Shown: positions 7,142 through 16,899, numbered from the stretch's first letter. The stretch: 64,000 nucleotides of DNA from CAJXZP01 sp041563475 (GCA_041563475.1 JBFFMY010000006.1:15974-79973), one strand, 5' to 3'. The notes: a model not told the origin generated them from the sequence alone. Numbers and translations are program-made.

Positions 7142-9364
7142 TTAGATGGTGTCAATTATAGAATTGAGCGTGATACTTGGGCGCATAGCTTTGGAAATTA
7201 AAGCATCATCCCCGAAATAATAGCCATTAATATCAATGGACTTTCCCTGAGAAGTATTCAATTCGTGCACAATGGTTTTTTCATTTTTTTCCAATTCAGC
7301 AGCAATTTTTGAGAATTCGGCTTTTAATTCTGCATCCTTGTCTTGATTGGCTAGTGCTTTGGCCCAATACAAAGCCAAATAAAAATGACTACCCCTATTA
7401 TCGAGTTCATTCACTTTTCGTGAAGGTGATTTATCATTATTTAATAATACCCCTGTTGCGGCATCTAGTGTTTCGCCCAAAATGGCTGCTTTTTTGTTTC
7501 CATGTACTTCCGCAAAATGTTCTAAGGAAACGGAAAGGGCTAAAAACTCTCCCAAAGAATCCCATCGTAAATGTCCTTCTTCAATAAATTGTTCTACATG
7601 TTTCGGGGCTGATCCACCAGCACCAGTTTCAAATAAACCACCGCCATTCATAAGTGGAACAATAGACAACATTTTCGCACTCGTTCCTACTTCAAGAATT
7701 GGAAATAAATCCGTTAAATAATCTCTAAGTACGTTCCCCGTAACCGAAATGGTATCCAGTCCTTTTACAATTCTTTCCATGGAAAAGCTTATAGCATCAA
7801 CAGGCGACATAATTCTAATATCTAAACCAGAAGTATCGTGTTGAGGTAAGTATTGATTCACTTTTGCAATTATTTCAGCATCGTGGCCTCTGTTTTCGTC
7901 TAACCAGAAAATAGCAGGCAATTGCGTTGCACGAGCACGTTTAACGGCAAGTTTCACCCAATCTTGAATAGGTGCGTCTTTGGCTTGACACATTCTCCAA
8001 ATGTCACCTTCTTCAACCGTGTGCTGAATTAAAACTAGTCCATTTTCATCCGTAACCTCCATTTTACCCGCAGATGAAATTTCAAATGTTTTGTCGTGTG
8101 AGCCATATTCTTCCGCTTTTTGAGCCATTAACCCTACATTCGAAACACTTCCCATTGTAGTTGGGTCAAAAGTTCCATGTTCTTTACAGAAAGAAATGGT
8201 TTCTTGGTAAATACCTGCGTAACATCTATCCGGGATTACAAATTTTGTGTCTTTCGCTTTCCCGTCTGGACCCCACATTTGCCCTGCGTTACGAATAGCA
8301 GCAGGCATGGAAGCATCAATAATTACGTCACTTGGCACATGCAAATTAGTAATTCCTTTATCGGAATTAACCATGGCCATTTTAGCATGCGTAGCATAAA
8401 CAGCATCAATATCCGCTTCTATTTCTGATTTTTTATTCGCAGGTAACGTGGCAATTTTGGCGTATAAATCACCTAAACCGTTATTTGCATTTACGCCCAT
8501 TTCAGTAAAAGTTTCGGCATGTTTTGTAAAGACATCCTTAAAGAATACTTCCACGGTATGACCAAATAAAATTGGATCTGAAACCTTCATCATTGTGGCT
8601 TTCAAATGCACCGAAAAAAGGACATCCTCGTTTTTGGCATCTTCAATTTCTTGGGCCAAAAATGTTCTAAGTGCTTTTTTACGCATTACGGAAGCATCAA
8701 TGATTTCTCCCGGAATCAATTTTGTATTTTCTTTAAGTACTTTTTTAATTCCTTTAGAATCTGTGAAAACTATATTTACGTTAGCCGCGTTAGAAAGGGT
8801 TACTGATTTTTCACTTCCGTAAAAGTCACCTTCAATCATGTGCGCCACGTGTGATTTAGAATCAGACTTCCATTCCCCCATGGAGTGGGGGTGGTTTTTA
8901 ACGTAATCTTTAACTGCCTTCGGAGCTCTACGATCTGAATTACCTTCTCGCAAAACTGGGTTTACGGCACTTCCTTTTACTTTGTTGTATCTATTTTGGA
9001 CTTCTTTTTCTGTCTCCGTTTTTGGATTAGCAGGATAGTTGGGAATCTTATACCCTTTCGCTTGAAGCTCTTTAATTGCCGCTTCTAGTTGGGGGGTCGA
9101 AGCGGAAATATTGGGTAACTTGATAATATTCGTTTCGGGTTTTAAAACTAACGCACCTAGCTCTGCAAGGGCATCTGTAACTTTTTGATTATCGGATAAA
9201 TAATCAGGAAACAAACTCAAAATTCTACCAGCCAAAGAAATGTCCTTAAGTTCAAAATCTATTCCAGATGATTTTGTAAATGCTTTTACTATGGGTAACA
9301 ATGATTGGGTAGCCAAAGCAGGTGCTTCGTCTGTTTTGGTATAAATAATTTTTGAATTATGCAT
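7142..9364 (-). CDS. icd: Monomeric NADP-dependent isocitrate dehydrogenase
   Basis: A 740-residue enzyme of the monomeric IDH family, which oxidatively decarboxylates isocitrate to 2-oxoglutarate and makes NADPH in the TCA cycle. The N-terminus IIYTKTDEAPALATQSLLPI, the GNSDRRAPKAVK-YVK segment, HMIEGDFYGSEKSV, the FWLDENRGHDAEI loop and the late PLMNGGGLFETGAGGSAPKHVEQ stretch are all characteristic. The length equals the family norm and is about twice that of the dimeric enzyme. It is monocistronic, with its own terminator at 7103-7136. The start ATG 9364 gives the expected N-terminus. Confidence 0.95.
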   Translation of the reverse strand: MHNSKIIYTKTDEAPALATQSLLPIVKAFTKSSGIDFELKDISLAGRILSLFPDYLSDNQKVTDALAELGALVLKPETNIIKLPNISASTPQLEAAIKELQAKGYKIPNYPANPKTETEKEVQNRYNKVKGSAVNPVLREGNSDRRAPKAVKDYVKNHPHSMGEWKSDSKSHVAHMIEGDFYGSEKSVTLSNAANVNIVFTDSKGIKKVLKENTKLIPGEIIDASVMRKKALRTFLAQEIEDAKNEDVLFSVHLKATMMKVSDPILFGHTVEVFFKDVFTKHAETFTEMGVNANNGLGDLYAKIATLPANKKSEIEADIDAVYATHAKMAMVNSDKGITNLHVPSDVIIDASMPAAIRNAGQMWGPDGKAKDTKFVIPDRCYAGIYQETISFCKEHGTFDPTTMGSVSNVGLMAQKAEEYGSHDKTFEISSAGKMEVTDENGLVLIQHTVEEGDIWRMCQAKDAPIQDWVKLAVKRARATQLPAIFWLDENRGHDAEIIAKVNQYLPQHDTSGLDIRIMSPVDAISFSMERIVKGLDTISVTGNVLRDYLTDLFPILEVGTSAKMLSIVPLMNGGGLFETGAGGSAPKHVEQFIEEGHLRWDSLGEFLALSVSLEHFAEVHGNKKAAILGETLDAATGVLLNNDKSPSRKVNELDNRGSHFYLALYWAKALANQDKDAELKAEFSKIAAELEKNEKTIVHELNTSQGKSIDINGYYFGDDALISKAMRPSITLNSIIDTI

Positions 9365-9508
9365 TATTCTTGGAGTTTAAAATCTTCGATAAATAATCGA
9401 ATGAACGTTTTTGTAAGTCTATTAATTTGATTCGCGAAGGTAATTTATTGCATGCAATCTGCTAGGGATAAATCGCATGTTTTGTCTCATTTCATTACGC
9501 TACTAAAC

Positions 9509-9552
9509 AAAAAAATCCGAGCTATTTTGAGTTTGTCAATTAGCTCGGATTT
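9509..9552 (-). terminator. Terminator after the DUF302-like gene
   Basis: The 12-bp perfect stem AAATCCGAGCTA/TAGCTCGGATTT is followed on the minus strand by a T-run, 25 bp past the stop codon at 9577. Confidence 0.85.
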
Positions 9553-9576
9553 AGAAATAGATTCAATAAATTTTAT

Positions 9577-10476
9577 TTATTCCACTACACCTTCAAGTAA
9601 GTCTTCAATATTACCTGGAGTAGACATAATTTTACTAAAAGTCCCCATAGTTAAGTCAGGAAACGCCAAAGCAATTCTAAATCTTCCATGTAGCATATGT
9701 ACTTCGTCATTGTTTACCAAAACTTCATACGGTAAAAAGGCCGTATGCTTTGGTGAACCTATATCTATAATAGGAAGAAATTGGCCTTCACCATTTTCTC
9801 CAGATAATGCAAAACCATAAAGTGTTAAGTTTTTACCAGGAATAGTCACCTTATATATCATTTTTATGTTTGAGACTCCTTTTTTTACATTGGCATCAAT
9901 TTTCGAAACGGCAGCAGAATAGGAATCAAAATCTTCTAATTCAACTGAATCTTCAAAGTATGGCATACCCATCATGTAATGATAGCCTTGTAAGTCATCA
10001 GCGGAAATTCCTTTTTTAGAACCAAAACCAGTTCCGAGATACTTACCACTTGCTTTCATCGCTGAAATAATATTATTCGATAGTTTTGTATAGTTTCCTT
10101 TCACCTTATCAAAATCATCTTGAAAATACGCATTCCCCCAATAAATTGGATTGGTGTAAGAAACAACAGTTTTACCATTTTCAACGGTCAAGGCTACACG
10201 TAATGTTGCAGCAAACCCTGTACGTCCACCCACCAATTTAACTGAATTTATAAGTTCTGGGCAGGTAAAAACTAAGATCCATCGGTTGTTGTCATTGGCT
10301 GGTTGGTACTCACCAACTACTTGTATAGAATTTGATTCAAGGTTTTGTTTAATGGTGTTTTTCAGGACTGAAATCCCTTCCGTTGATTCAACACCAATAA
10401 TATACGGTTGCAAATTTTGAGCGCTTAACCATTGAAATGGTAAAAGCAAAAGGAATAGAATGCGTAATGTTTTCAT
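9577..10476 (-). CDS. Secreted protein with DUF302-like N-terminal half
   Basis: A 299-residue exported protein with a signal peptide ending at about LSAQ (residue 20). Residues 25-130 resemble DUF302: an opening helix GVESTEGISVLKNTIKQNLES, a strand -RWILVFTCPELIN, then -RVALTVENGKTVVSYTNPIYWG. The second half, with MIYKVTIPGKNLTLYGFAL and RFRIALAFPDLTMGTFSKIMSTPGNIEDLLE, is well formed but not recognised. The fold call is tentative and no activity can be assigned. The gene has a -7 box (10499-10506) and its own terminator. Confidence 0.55.
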   Translation of the reverse strand: MKTLRILFLLLLPFQWLSAQNLQPYIIGVESTEGISVLKNTIKQNLESNSIQVVGEYQPANDNNRWILVFTCPELINSVKLVGGRTGFAATLRVALTVENGKTVVSYTNPIYWGNAYFQDDFDKVKGNYTKLSNNIISAMKASGKYLGTGFGSKKGISADDLQGYHYMMGMPYFEDSVELEDFDSYSAAVSKIDANVKKGVSNIKMIYKVTIPGKNLTLYGFALSGENGEGQFLPIIDIGSPKHTAFLPYEVLVNNDEVHMLHGRFRIALAFPDLTMGTFSKIMSTPGNIEDLLEGVVE

Positions 10477-10498
10477 GTTTTTTGTTTTTTACGGTATT

Positions 10499-10506
10499 CA
10501 AATTTA
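10499..10506 (-). promoter_or_regulatory. Candidate -7 box of the DUF302-like gene
   Basis: On the minus strand the bases read TAAATTTG, a full TAnnTTTG match 22 bp before the ATG at 10476. The upstream element is not evident. Confidence 0.4.
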
Positions 10507-10651
10507 TAAAGTTGGTTTGAATGGAATTACATTTTTCACCTATTACAAATTAAAATAGAACTCCTTACAGGAGATATGACCAAATCGACCCAATTTGACT
10601 GATTCTTGTCACGTAATTTAAAGTAGAATTTGAAAATTAAACGGCAACGGA

Positions 10652-12676
10652 TTACGGAACGGAGAGTGCCAGTTTTGAATTGAGTTGGAATTTTACTTTA
10701 TCCTTTTTTCCATTAATCTTGAAGCTATACTTGCTTTCTTTGGTATAAACCAAACTTTCAATGTCCTTTTCGCTAAGGGTGATGCCTTTATAGATGAAAG
10801 GTATGGTGAATTTGCATCCGTTTTTCCAATCGGAACAACCCCAGGCTTTGTTGCCCTTAATCATAAATCCAACATTACATTTTGGACATGCAAAATGCTT
10901 TTCTTTTGGGATTTGATGTTTAACTTGATGAACGAGTAAATTAACCATCTCAAAAAGCTCGTTTTTAAACTCTTCTACAGAATAGTTTCCTTTTTCAATA
11001 TCCCGTATTTTTTTTTCCCAGGTACCCGTAAGTTCGGCAGATTTTAAAATATCGTTCTCAATCAAAGATATCAGGTGAATACCCGTAGAAGTAGCAACTA
11101 TTCTTTTCTTTTTACGGATAATGTAATTTCTTCGAAAAAGAGTTTCAATGATATTTGCCCGTGTTGAAGGTCGTCCAATACCATTTTCTTTCATTAAATC
11201 CCGAAGTTGCTCATCATCCACCTGTTTACCAGCAGTTTCCATAGCACGAAGCAAGCTTCCTTCTGTATAATAGCTTGGCGCCTTCGTCTTTTTTTCTTGC
11301 AATTCTGGTTTGTGAGGACCACGTTCTCCTTTTTGAAAAACAGGCATGGTTTGTTCAGCTTCTTTATCCTGGGAATCAGATTCTTCTTTGGTAATACCGT
11401 AAACTACACGCCATCCTGGTTCTAATATTTGTTTTCCCGAAGCCCTAAACTCGTGTTTTTCTACTTCACCTAAAACGGTGGTGTTACTTACTTTACAATC
11501 GGGATAAAAAACAGCAATAAATCTTTTGGTGATAGTATCGTAAATTTTCTGAAACTCATCAGTTAAGTGAGATGCAACAACTCCAGTCGGAATAATTGCA
11601 TGGTGGTCAGTTACCTTTTTATTGTCAAATACTTTTTTAGACTTCCTAATTTTCTTTCCTAGAAGTGGCTGGGTTAATTCACTATATGGAGTGAGGTTTC
11701 GAAGAGTATTTTCAATTTTCGGATAAATATCATCGGTTAAATATGTAGTGTCCACTCGGGGGTAGGTAACCAATTTTTGTTCGTATAATTTCTGTACAAT
11801 ATTCAAGGTTTGCTCTGCAGTAAAGCCAAATCTTTTATTGCTTTCTACTTGAATAGAGGTGAGGTCAAAAAGGGAAGGAGGAAGTTCTTTACCTTCTTTC
11901 TGTTCATACGAAACGATTTCAAATTCTGCCGTTTTTATGGAATCAATTATTTCTTGCGCATTTTCTTTGGCGTTTATTTTTCCTTTTGTGGACGCAAAAA
12001 GGACATCCCGATAGGTGGTTTTAATTTCGAAATACGTTTCTGATGTAAAATTATTGATTTCTAGCTGTCGTTCAACAATCATGGCTAGAGTAGGGGTTTG
12101 AACTCGCCCAACGGATAGAATTTGTTTGAAATCAGCAAAACGAAGAGTGAATATACGTGTGGCGTTCATTCCTAGAACCCAATCTCCAATGGCTCGAGCT
12201 AAACCCGCAGCATATAAATTATCGTATTTACTACCCGGTTCTAATTTTTCAAATCCCTCTTTAATTGCTTCCTCTGTTAGCGAGGAAATCCATAGTCGTT
12301 TAAGTGGTTTTGAATTTTTTGCTTTCGCTAAAACCCAGCGTTGTATTAGTTCCCCTTCTTGACCGGCATCACCACAGTTTATGACTTCCGTACATTCTTG
12401 GGAGAGTTTTTCAATAATATGGAATTGTTTTTTTATGCCATTATCGTTTTTAAGTTTTATTCCAAAACTTGGAGGGAGCATTGGCAAAGCATCAATAGTC
12501 CATTTCTGCCAAGATTTGGAATAATCCCCTGGTTCTTTTAGGGTACACAAATGACCAAAAGTCCAAGAAACCAAATACCCGTTACCTTCGTAATACCCGT
12601 CTTTACGATTATTTGCGCCCAATACCTTTGCTAAATCTTTGGCGACACTTGGTTTTTCGGCAAGGCATAATTTCAT
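10652..12676 (-). CDS. topB: DNA topoisomerase III (type IA)
   Basis: A 674-residue type IA topoisomerase of the TopB group, which passes single strands to resolve recombination and replication intermediates. It has an N-terminal TOPRIM domain (LCLAEKPSVAKDLAKVLG; acidic motif CGDAGQEGE at 101-109), the ILSVGRVQTPTLAMIVERQ segment at 186-204, the catalytic tyrosine Y305 in LVTYPRVDT, and GIGRPSTRA-IIETLFRR. A C-terminal zinc ribbon follows (CPKC ... GCSDWKNGC). The truncated acidic motif (DAGQEGE instead of DPDREGE) is typical of this TopB clade. It is monocistronic. Confidence 0.93.
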   Translation of the reverse strand: MKLCLAEKPSVAKDLAKVLGANNRKDGYYEGNGYLVSWTFGHLCTLKEPGDYSKSWQKWTIDALPMLPPSFGIKLKNDNGIKKQFHIIEKLSQECTEVINCGDAGQEGELIQRWVLAKAKNSKPLKRLWISSLTEEAIKEGFEKLEPGSKYDNLYAAGLARAIGDWVLGMNATRIFTLRFADFKQILSVGRVQTPTLAMIVERQLEINNFTSETYFEIKTTYRDVLFASTKGKINAKENAQEIIDSIKTAEFEIVSYEQKEGKELPPSLFDLTSIQVESNKRFGFTAEQTLNIVQKLYEQKLVTYPRVDTTYLTDDIYPKIENTLRNLTPYSELTQPLLGKKIRKSKKVFDNKKVTDHHAIIPTGVVASHLTDEFQKIYDTITKRFIAVFYPDCKVSNTTVLGEVEKHEFRASGKQILEPGWRVVYGITKEESDSQDKEAEQTMPVFQKGERGPHKPELQEKKTKAPSYYTEGSLLRAMETAGKQVDDEQLRDLMKENGIGRPSTRANIIETLFRRNYIIRKKKRIVATSTGIHLISLIENDILKSAELTGTWEKKIRDIEKGNYSVEEFKNELFEMVNLLVHQVKHQIPKEKHFACPKCNVGFMIKGNKAWGCSDWKNGCKFTIPFIYKGITLSEKDIESLVYTKESKYSFKINGKKDKVKFQLNSKLALSVP

Positions 12677-12701
12677 GAAAATTCTAAATCTTGTTGAGTG
12701 T

Positions 12702-12709
12702 CAAATATA
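12702..12709 (-). promoter_or_regulatory. Candidate -7 box of topB
   Basis: The minus strand reads TATATTTG, a full TAnnTTTG match, 25 bp before the topB ATG. No convincing -33 element was found. Confidence 0.4.
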
Positions 12710-12791
12710 GAATTAGAGTTTAAAACTATAGGTTGAAAAGCCAACCATTTATAAACAGATTCGTTAATTTGTCCATCTAAATATTAGCGGT

Positions 12792-14048
12792 ATGTATAAA
12801 GTGTTTTCTCTTTCTGTTTTAGTTGTGTTTATTGGCTTTGTTGGCTTTTCTCAAAAAACCAAAGTTCTTTTTATTGGAAATAGCTACACGGCCTATAATA
12901 ATTTATCCCAATTAACCTATGATGCCGCCTTATCCACAGGCGACACTTTAATTTATGACGAGCATACTCCGGGTGGGCAGCGTTTATTGGACCATGCAGC
13001 AAGTCCAACAGCCATTTCAAAAATATATTCCAATAAATGGGATTATGTGATTCTTCAAGCACAAAGTCAGGAGCCATCTTGGCCAATTCAACAGGTTCAA
13101 CAAGAAGTTTTTAAACCTGCGAAACTATTATGTGATACCATTCGAGCCAATTATTCTTGCACACGCCCCGTATTTTATATGACATGGGGCAGAAAGAATG
13201 GTGATGCTATGAATTGTCCGAATTGGCCACCTGTATGCACCTATGATGGGATGGATAGTTTATTGAATGAACGGTATCAAATTATGGGAGATGATAATGA
13301 TGCTTTTGTTTCTCCAGTAGGAGCGGTGTGGCATTATATTAGAGATAATTACCCAAATATTGAGTTGTATTCTGCTGACGAGTCTCATCCTTCTCTGGAA
13401 GGCTCTTATGTAGCTGCATGTACGTTTTACACTATATTTTTACGTAAGGACCCTACGAATATCAGTTTTACTCCAGGTATTGATCCAGTAATGGCTCAGG
13501 ATATTAGAGAATCGGTTAAAGCGGTAGTTTATGATAGTTTGCTGAATTGGAATGTAGGGAAATTTGATCCAATAGCTGATTTTAATACCGTAGACACTAC
13601 ATCTTCTTCTTTGATTTCCTTTACAAATACTTCATTGAATGCGGATGCGTATTGGTGGGGTTTCGGAAATGGAGATACTTCAATAATCGAAAACCCGTCC
13701 TATTCATTTTTACCTGGTGTACATGAAATCACTTTAATTTCTAGTAAATGCGGAGTTTCCGATACATTAACAAAAACTATTGTGGTTGTGGTGAATGGGA
13801 ATGGTGAAAAAAACAGCGAAGAAATTATTGAGGTATATCCAAATCCCGCTTCAGAATGGGTTTATTTCAAAAGTATTTCAAATGTGACTATTAGCTCGAT
13901 TGCTGTATTTAATTCAGAAGGAAAGCAAGTTACCCTGGTCGGTTCCCAAAACCAAATGGATGTTTCTAATTTCCCAAAAGGGGTTTACATTTTCAAAATA
14001 AATCTATCCAACGGGAAGGAAAGTGTACACCGAATAATAAAGAAATAA
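12792..14048 (+). CDS. T9SS-exported SGNH/GDSL-like hydrolase with PKD domain
   Basis: A 418-residue secreted protein in three parts. First, after a signal peptide (1-20), comes an SGNH-like domain: nucleophile candidate S31 in VLFIGNSYT, and D196/H199 in SADESHPSLEGSY, the usual Ser-Asp-His layout of esterases acting on esters or acylated glycans. Second, a PKD-type domain spans about 258-330 (FTNTSLNADAYWWGFGNGDTS, NPSYSFLPGVHEITLIS). Third, a T9SS type A sorting domain (about 345-418: EVYPNPASEWVYF, FPKGVYIFKI) ends in a basic tail. The sorting domain predicts export by the type IX system. The substrate is unknown. It is convergent with the TPR gene that follows. Confidence 0.8.
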   Translation: MYKVFSLSVLVVFIGFVGFSQKTKVLFIGNSYTAYNNLSQLTYDAALSTGDTLIYDEHTPGGQRLLDHAASPTAISKIYSNKWDYVILQAQSQEPSWPIQQVQQEVFKPAKLLCDTIRANYSCTRPVFYMTWGRKNGDAMNCPNWPPVCTYDGMDSLLNERYQIMGDDNDAFVSPVGAVWHYIRDNYPNIELYSADESHPSLEGSYVAACTFYTIFLRKDPTNISFTPGIDPVMAQDIRESVKAVVYDSLLNWNVGKFDPIADFNTVDTTSSSLISFTNTSLNADAYWWGFGNGDTSIIENPSYSFLPGVHEITLISSKCGVSDTLTKTIVVVVNGNGEKNSEEIIEVYPNPASEWVYFKSISNVTISSIAVFNSEGKQVTLVGSQNQMDVSNFPKGVYIFKINLSNGKESVHRIIKK

Positions 14049-14072
14049 AAAAAAGCTCCGATTGGAGCTTTT
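14046..14072. terminator. Bidirectional terminator between convergent genes
   Basis: The stem AAAAGCTCC/GGAGCTTTT has a four-base loop and an A-run before and T-run after, placed between the stop codons of the T9SS protein (+) and the TPR protein (-). Confidence 0.8.
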
Positions 14073-14091
14073 CAAAATGAGAGAACGTTTA

Positions 14092-14925
14092 CTATTTTCT
14101 TTTACTTTTTTTGCAATATTTTTCCAAGGTTGGCTGCGCGTATGGATGTCCTAATGCATTGGCTTTAACCCAATCAGAACAAGCTTCATCATCTTTGTGT
14201 AAATTGTATTTGGCAACCCCTCGCTGATAATATGCTTCAGGTGAATCGGTATTTAGTTTAATAGCATTATCAAAAGCCTTTAATGCCCCAAAATAATTTC
14301 CTACGCCTAGCTTTGCCATACCTGCTTGTTCATATACTTCAGCACTTATGTATTTGTAGTGAATAGCCCGATTAAAATCATCAATAGCATCTTCAAAATC
14401 ATCTTTGGTGTTTAAAGCATTCCCACGGTGATAATAGGCTTGTTTATACGTAGGGTCAATATCTAAAGCAGCTGTATAATCGTTTATAGCTGTTTTAGTG
14501 AGTTCCATTTTTTCGTAAGAAATTCCTCTATATAAAAAAGCTTCTTTATCATTTGGGTCTTTATCCACCACAAAATCAAAATCTTTGATGGCCATTTGAT
14601 ACATTCCAGCGGTTGATTGAGCCGAACCTCGATTGAAGTAGGCATCAACAGAGGCCGGGTTCAATTCAACAGCCTTATTAAAATCTTGCAAAGCGCCTTC
14701 AAAGTCGTTTAATTTCAACTTGGCGATACCTCTGTTCCCGTAGTGATGACTTATAGTGGAGTCAATGTAAATAGAAGTATTAAAATCATCGAGTGATCCT
14801 TCGTAATCTTGTGCTTTGTATTTCTCAATGCCAAGATTGTTGTAGATACTAGCTGCATTTTGCGATTGTGATAGGAGGGAGAACGCAAAACTCGTAGTTA
14901 CCAAAAGTAATAGTAGTCGTTTCAT
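14092..14925 (-). CDS. Secreted TPR-repeat protein, copy 1
   Basis: A 277-residue exported protein. I chose the ATG at 14925 because it gives a clean signal peptide (MKRLLLLLVTTSFAFSLLSQ); an upstream in-frame start would add 11 residues in front of it. The mature part is about seven TPR units of 34 residues with the GN-RG-AK-KL-D-EGAL-DF consensus. It closes with a distinctive tail, EACSDW-KA-ALG-P-AQPTLEKYC, that has two cysteines. The next gene on the same strand (15046-15861) is a close paralogue with the same tail. It is probably periplasmic, and the partner is unknown. Confidence 0.75.
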   Translation of the reverse strand: MKRLLLLLVTTSFAFSLLSQSQNAASIYNNLGIEKYKAQDYEGSLDDFNTSIYIDSTISHHYGNRGIAKLKLNDFEGALQDFNKAVELNPASVDAYFNRGSAQSTAGMYQMAIKDFDFVVDKDPNDKEAFLYRGISYEKMELTKTAINDYTAALDIDPTYKQAYYHRGNALNTKDDFEDAIDDFNRAIHYKYISAEVYEQAGMAKLGVGNYFGALKAFDNAIKLNTDSPEAYYQRGVAKYNLHKDDEACSDWVKANALGHPYAQPTLEKYCKKSKRK

Positions 14926-15045
14926 GATTCGAATGTAGAATAAAAATTCACGAAACATTCCAATTTATTTTTTGGTTAATCAGATTGAACGAATTTCTAA
15001 AAACAACCCGATTTGAGAGTACTTAATTGATGAATAGGGAACTAG

Positions 15046-15861
15046 CTACTTTCCGCAGTACTTGTTAATAGTAGGCTCTGCTTTCGGCACTCCCAGTTCT
15101 CTTGCTTTTTCCCAATCAGAACATGCATTTTTTGCGTTATTTAGATCATAGTTGGAAACCCCTCTTTGGTAGTAAGCCATTCCATTAGTAGGATCGTACT
15201 TTAAAGCTAGGGTAAAGCTCTTTCTTGCTGCACTATAATTTCCTTCACCTAATTCAGCTATTCCCTTTAACATTATAATATCCACGTTTGCGGTATCATT
15301 TTTTAAACACTCTTTAAAATGATCAGCCGCTTCTTCATAATCTTTATTTTGGCTACAAACAATACCTAGTTTATAATGTGCTTGCGGGTATTTAGAGTCT
15401 ACCTCAACAGCCTCCATGAAATCTTTAACGGCTTTTTTATCCTGATCTGATTTTTCTTTGGCCAATCCACGGTAATAATAGGCTTCTTTGTCCTCTGGGT
15501 CAAGCTCAATAACCTTATTGAAATCAAAAATAGCTTCCTCTAACATTCCTTGATCCAGCTTAGCCGTACCAGAATTGAAATACGCATTTACATCTTTGGG
15601 ATCTAACTTTAATGCCGCATTGTAATCGTCAAGAGCACCTGAAAAATCATTCAATTTCAACTTGGTGTTTCCTCTGTTAAGGTAGTGATATCCTATACTT
15701 GGATTTAATTCAATACACTTATTATAATCTTCTAAAGCACCTTCATAATCATGGTCAAAGTATTTTTTCATGGCCATGTTATTCAATTCCTTATCCGATT
15801 TTTGAGCGAATGACGAGGTAAATAGTGTAGCGGCAAATAAGATTAAAGCTATTTTTTTCAT
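15046..15861 (-). CDS. Secreted TPR-repeat protein, copy 2
   Basis: A 271-residue exported protein with a signal peptide (MKKIALILFAATLFTSSFAQ) and tandem TPR units through most of its length. It ends in NACSDWEKARELGVPKAEPTINKYC, nearly the same two-cysteine tail as its neighbour 14092-14925. The two genes share repeat number, order and tail, so they arose by tandem duplication. The spacing of about 120 bp, with a possible -7-like TACTTTCG before this copy, suggests separate transcripts. TPR proteins bind other proteins; nothing here names the ligand. Confidence 0.75.
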   Translation of the reverse strand: MKKIALILFAATLFTSSFAQKSDKELNNMAMKKYFDHDYEGALEDYNKCIELNPSIGYHYLNRGNTKLKLNDFSGALDDYNAALKLDPKDVNAYFNSGTAKLDQGMLEEAIFDFNKVIELDPEDKEAYYYRGLAKEKSDQDKKAVKDFMEAVEVDSKYPQAHYKLGIVCSQNKDYEEAADHFKECLKNDTANVDIIMLKGIAELGEGNYSAARKSFTLALKYDPTNGMAYYQRGVSNYDLNNAKNACSDWEKARELGVPKAEPTINKYCGK

Positions 15862-16024
15862 ATTATCGAAAGTATTTTGTTTTGTAAATTATTTAGAACT
15901 AGATATATGAAGTTTTCAACATCCGAAATGTGATAAGCATAATTCTACCTAATAAACGAATAACATGAATTAGAGGAATGGATAATTAAATACGTAGATA
16001 AACGAAGTATTTTCGGGTATTATT

Positions 16025-16888
16025 ATGATGAAATTATTTTTGATAGGGCTTTTAAGTGTTTTTCTCTTCATTGGAGTTTGGAGTGTTTCCAATAGTACAC
16101 CAAATGAAAATGTCATCATAGATGCTGAAAATCAGATAAATGAAGTCAATAATTATAAAATTATTTGGCATTGGGAAGATGAATTTTCTGACTCTGAGAT
16201 GCTGAAAATTAAAAAATGGTTAAGTGAAATATATTTTTCCACCCAAGAGGTTTTAGGGCAATATCCATTTGATCTTCACTTATTTATTCATAAAAGCGAA
16301 AATAAAAATGAACCGGTTCCATGGGCAAATACCACCAGAGGAAATGCGCAAGGTGTTCATTTTCATGTAAATCCAGACTTTGAATTACATGATTTTGTAA
16401 ATGATTGGACTGCGCAACATGAGATAAGCCATTTATCCATTCCGTTTGTTGGGAAATCAAACTCTTGGTTTTCAGAAGGGTATGCTACTTTTATGCAGTA
16501 TCAGGTTATGATAAATCAAGATGTATATTCTATGGATGAAGTTGAAACTAAATATTTGGATCGATTAGTAAAATGCAAGCCCATGTATGCGAGCAACTCA
16601 TCATTTATTGTAGTTTCAGATAGTTTAAAGAAAAGTTGGCATTATGCGGATATGTATTGGGGTGGAGTAAGTTTTTTTTGGAAGTTGAACAAAGAATATA
16701 CAATGACAAAAAAAGGGTCATTAGTTGAGATTGTAAAAGCGTACGAATCATGTTGCAGAATAAATAGATCCACACCAAAGGATTTTTGTTCCGTTTTAGA
16801 TTCTATATCACATTCTAGTTCTGCATCCGATTTACTTTTTGAATACCAAAACAACTCAGCAAAATCCTTATTTGACGAGTTTAACTAG
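16025..16888 (+). CDS. Predicted secreted zinc metallopeptidase (gluzincin-like)
   Basis: A 287-residue protein with an N-terminal hydrophobic segment (residues 3-20: signal peptide or anchor). The centre carries an HExxH motif, H132-E-I-S-H136, followed 15 residues later by E151 in WFSEGYATFMQYQ. This is the HExxH...E arrangement of gluzincins such as M1 and M61 peptidases, where the downstream Glu is the third zinc ligand. The spacing is shorter than in classical M1 enzymes. Upstream, WANTTRGNAQGVHFHVNPDFE could form the substrate-side strand. No other domain is recognised. It is monocistronic and convergent with gyrB. Catalytic class by motif; family and substrate unknown. Confidence 0.6.
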   Translation: MMKLFLIGLLSVFLFIGVWSVSNSTPNENVIIDAENQINEVNNYKIIWHWEDEFSDSEMLKIKKWLSEIYFSTQEVLGQYPFDLHLFIHKSENKNEPVPWANTTRGNAQGVHFHVNPDFELHDFVNDWTAQHEISHLSIPFVGKSNSWFSEGYATFMQYQVMINQDVYSMDEVETKYLDRLVKCKPMYASNSSFIVVSDSLKKSWHYADMYWGGVSFFWKLNKEYTMTKKGSLVEIVKAYESCCRINRSTPKDFCSVLDSISHSSSASDLLFEYQNNSAKSLFDEFN

Positions 16889-16899
16889 GGTTTTTTAGC

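Noticed and set aside
9452..9820. 122-codon plus-strand open frame
   Set aside because: It overlaps the end of the DUF302-like gene antisense and crosses its terminator; composition fits a shadow frame.
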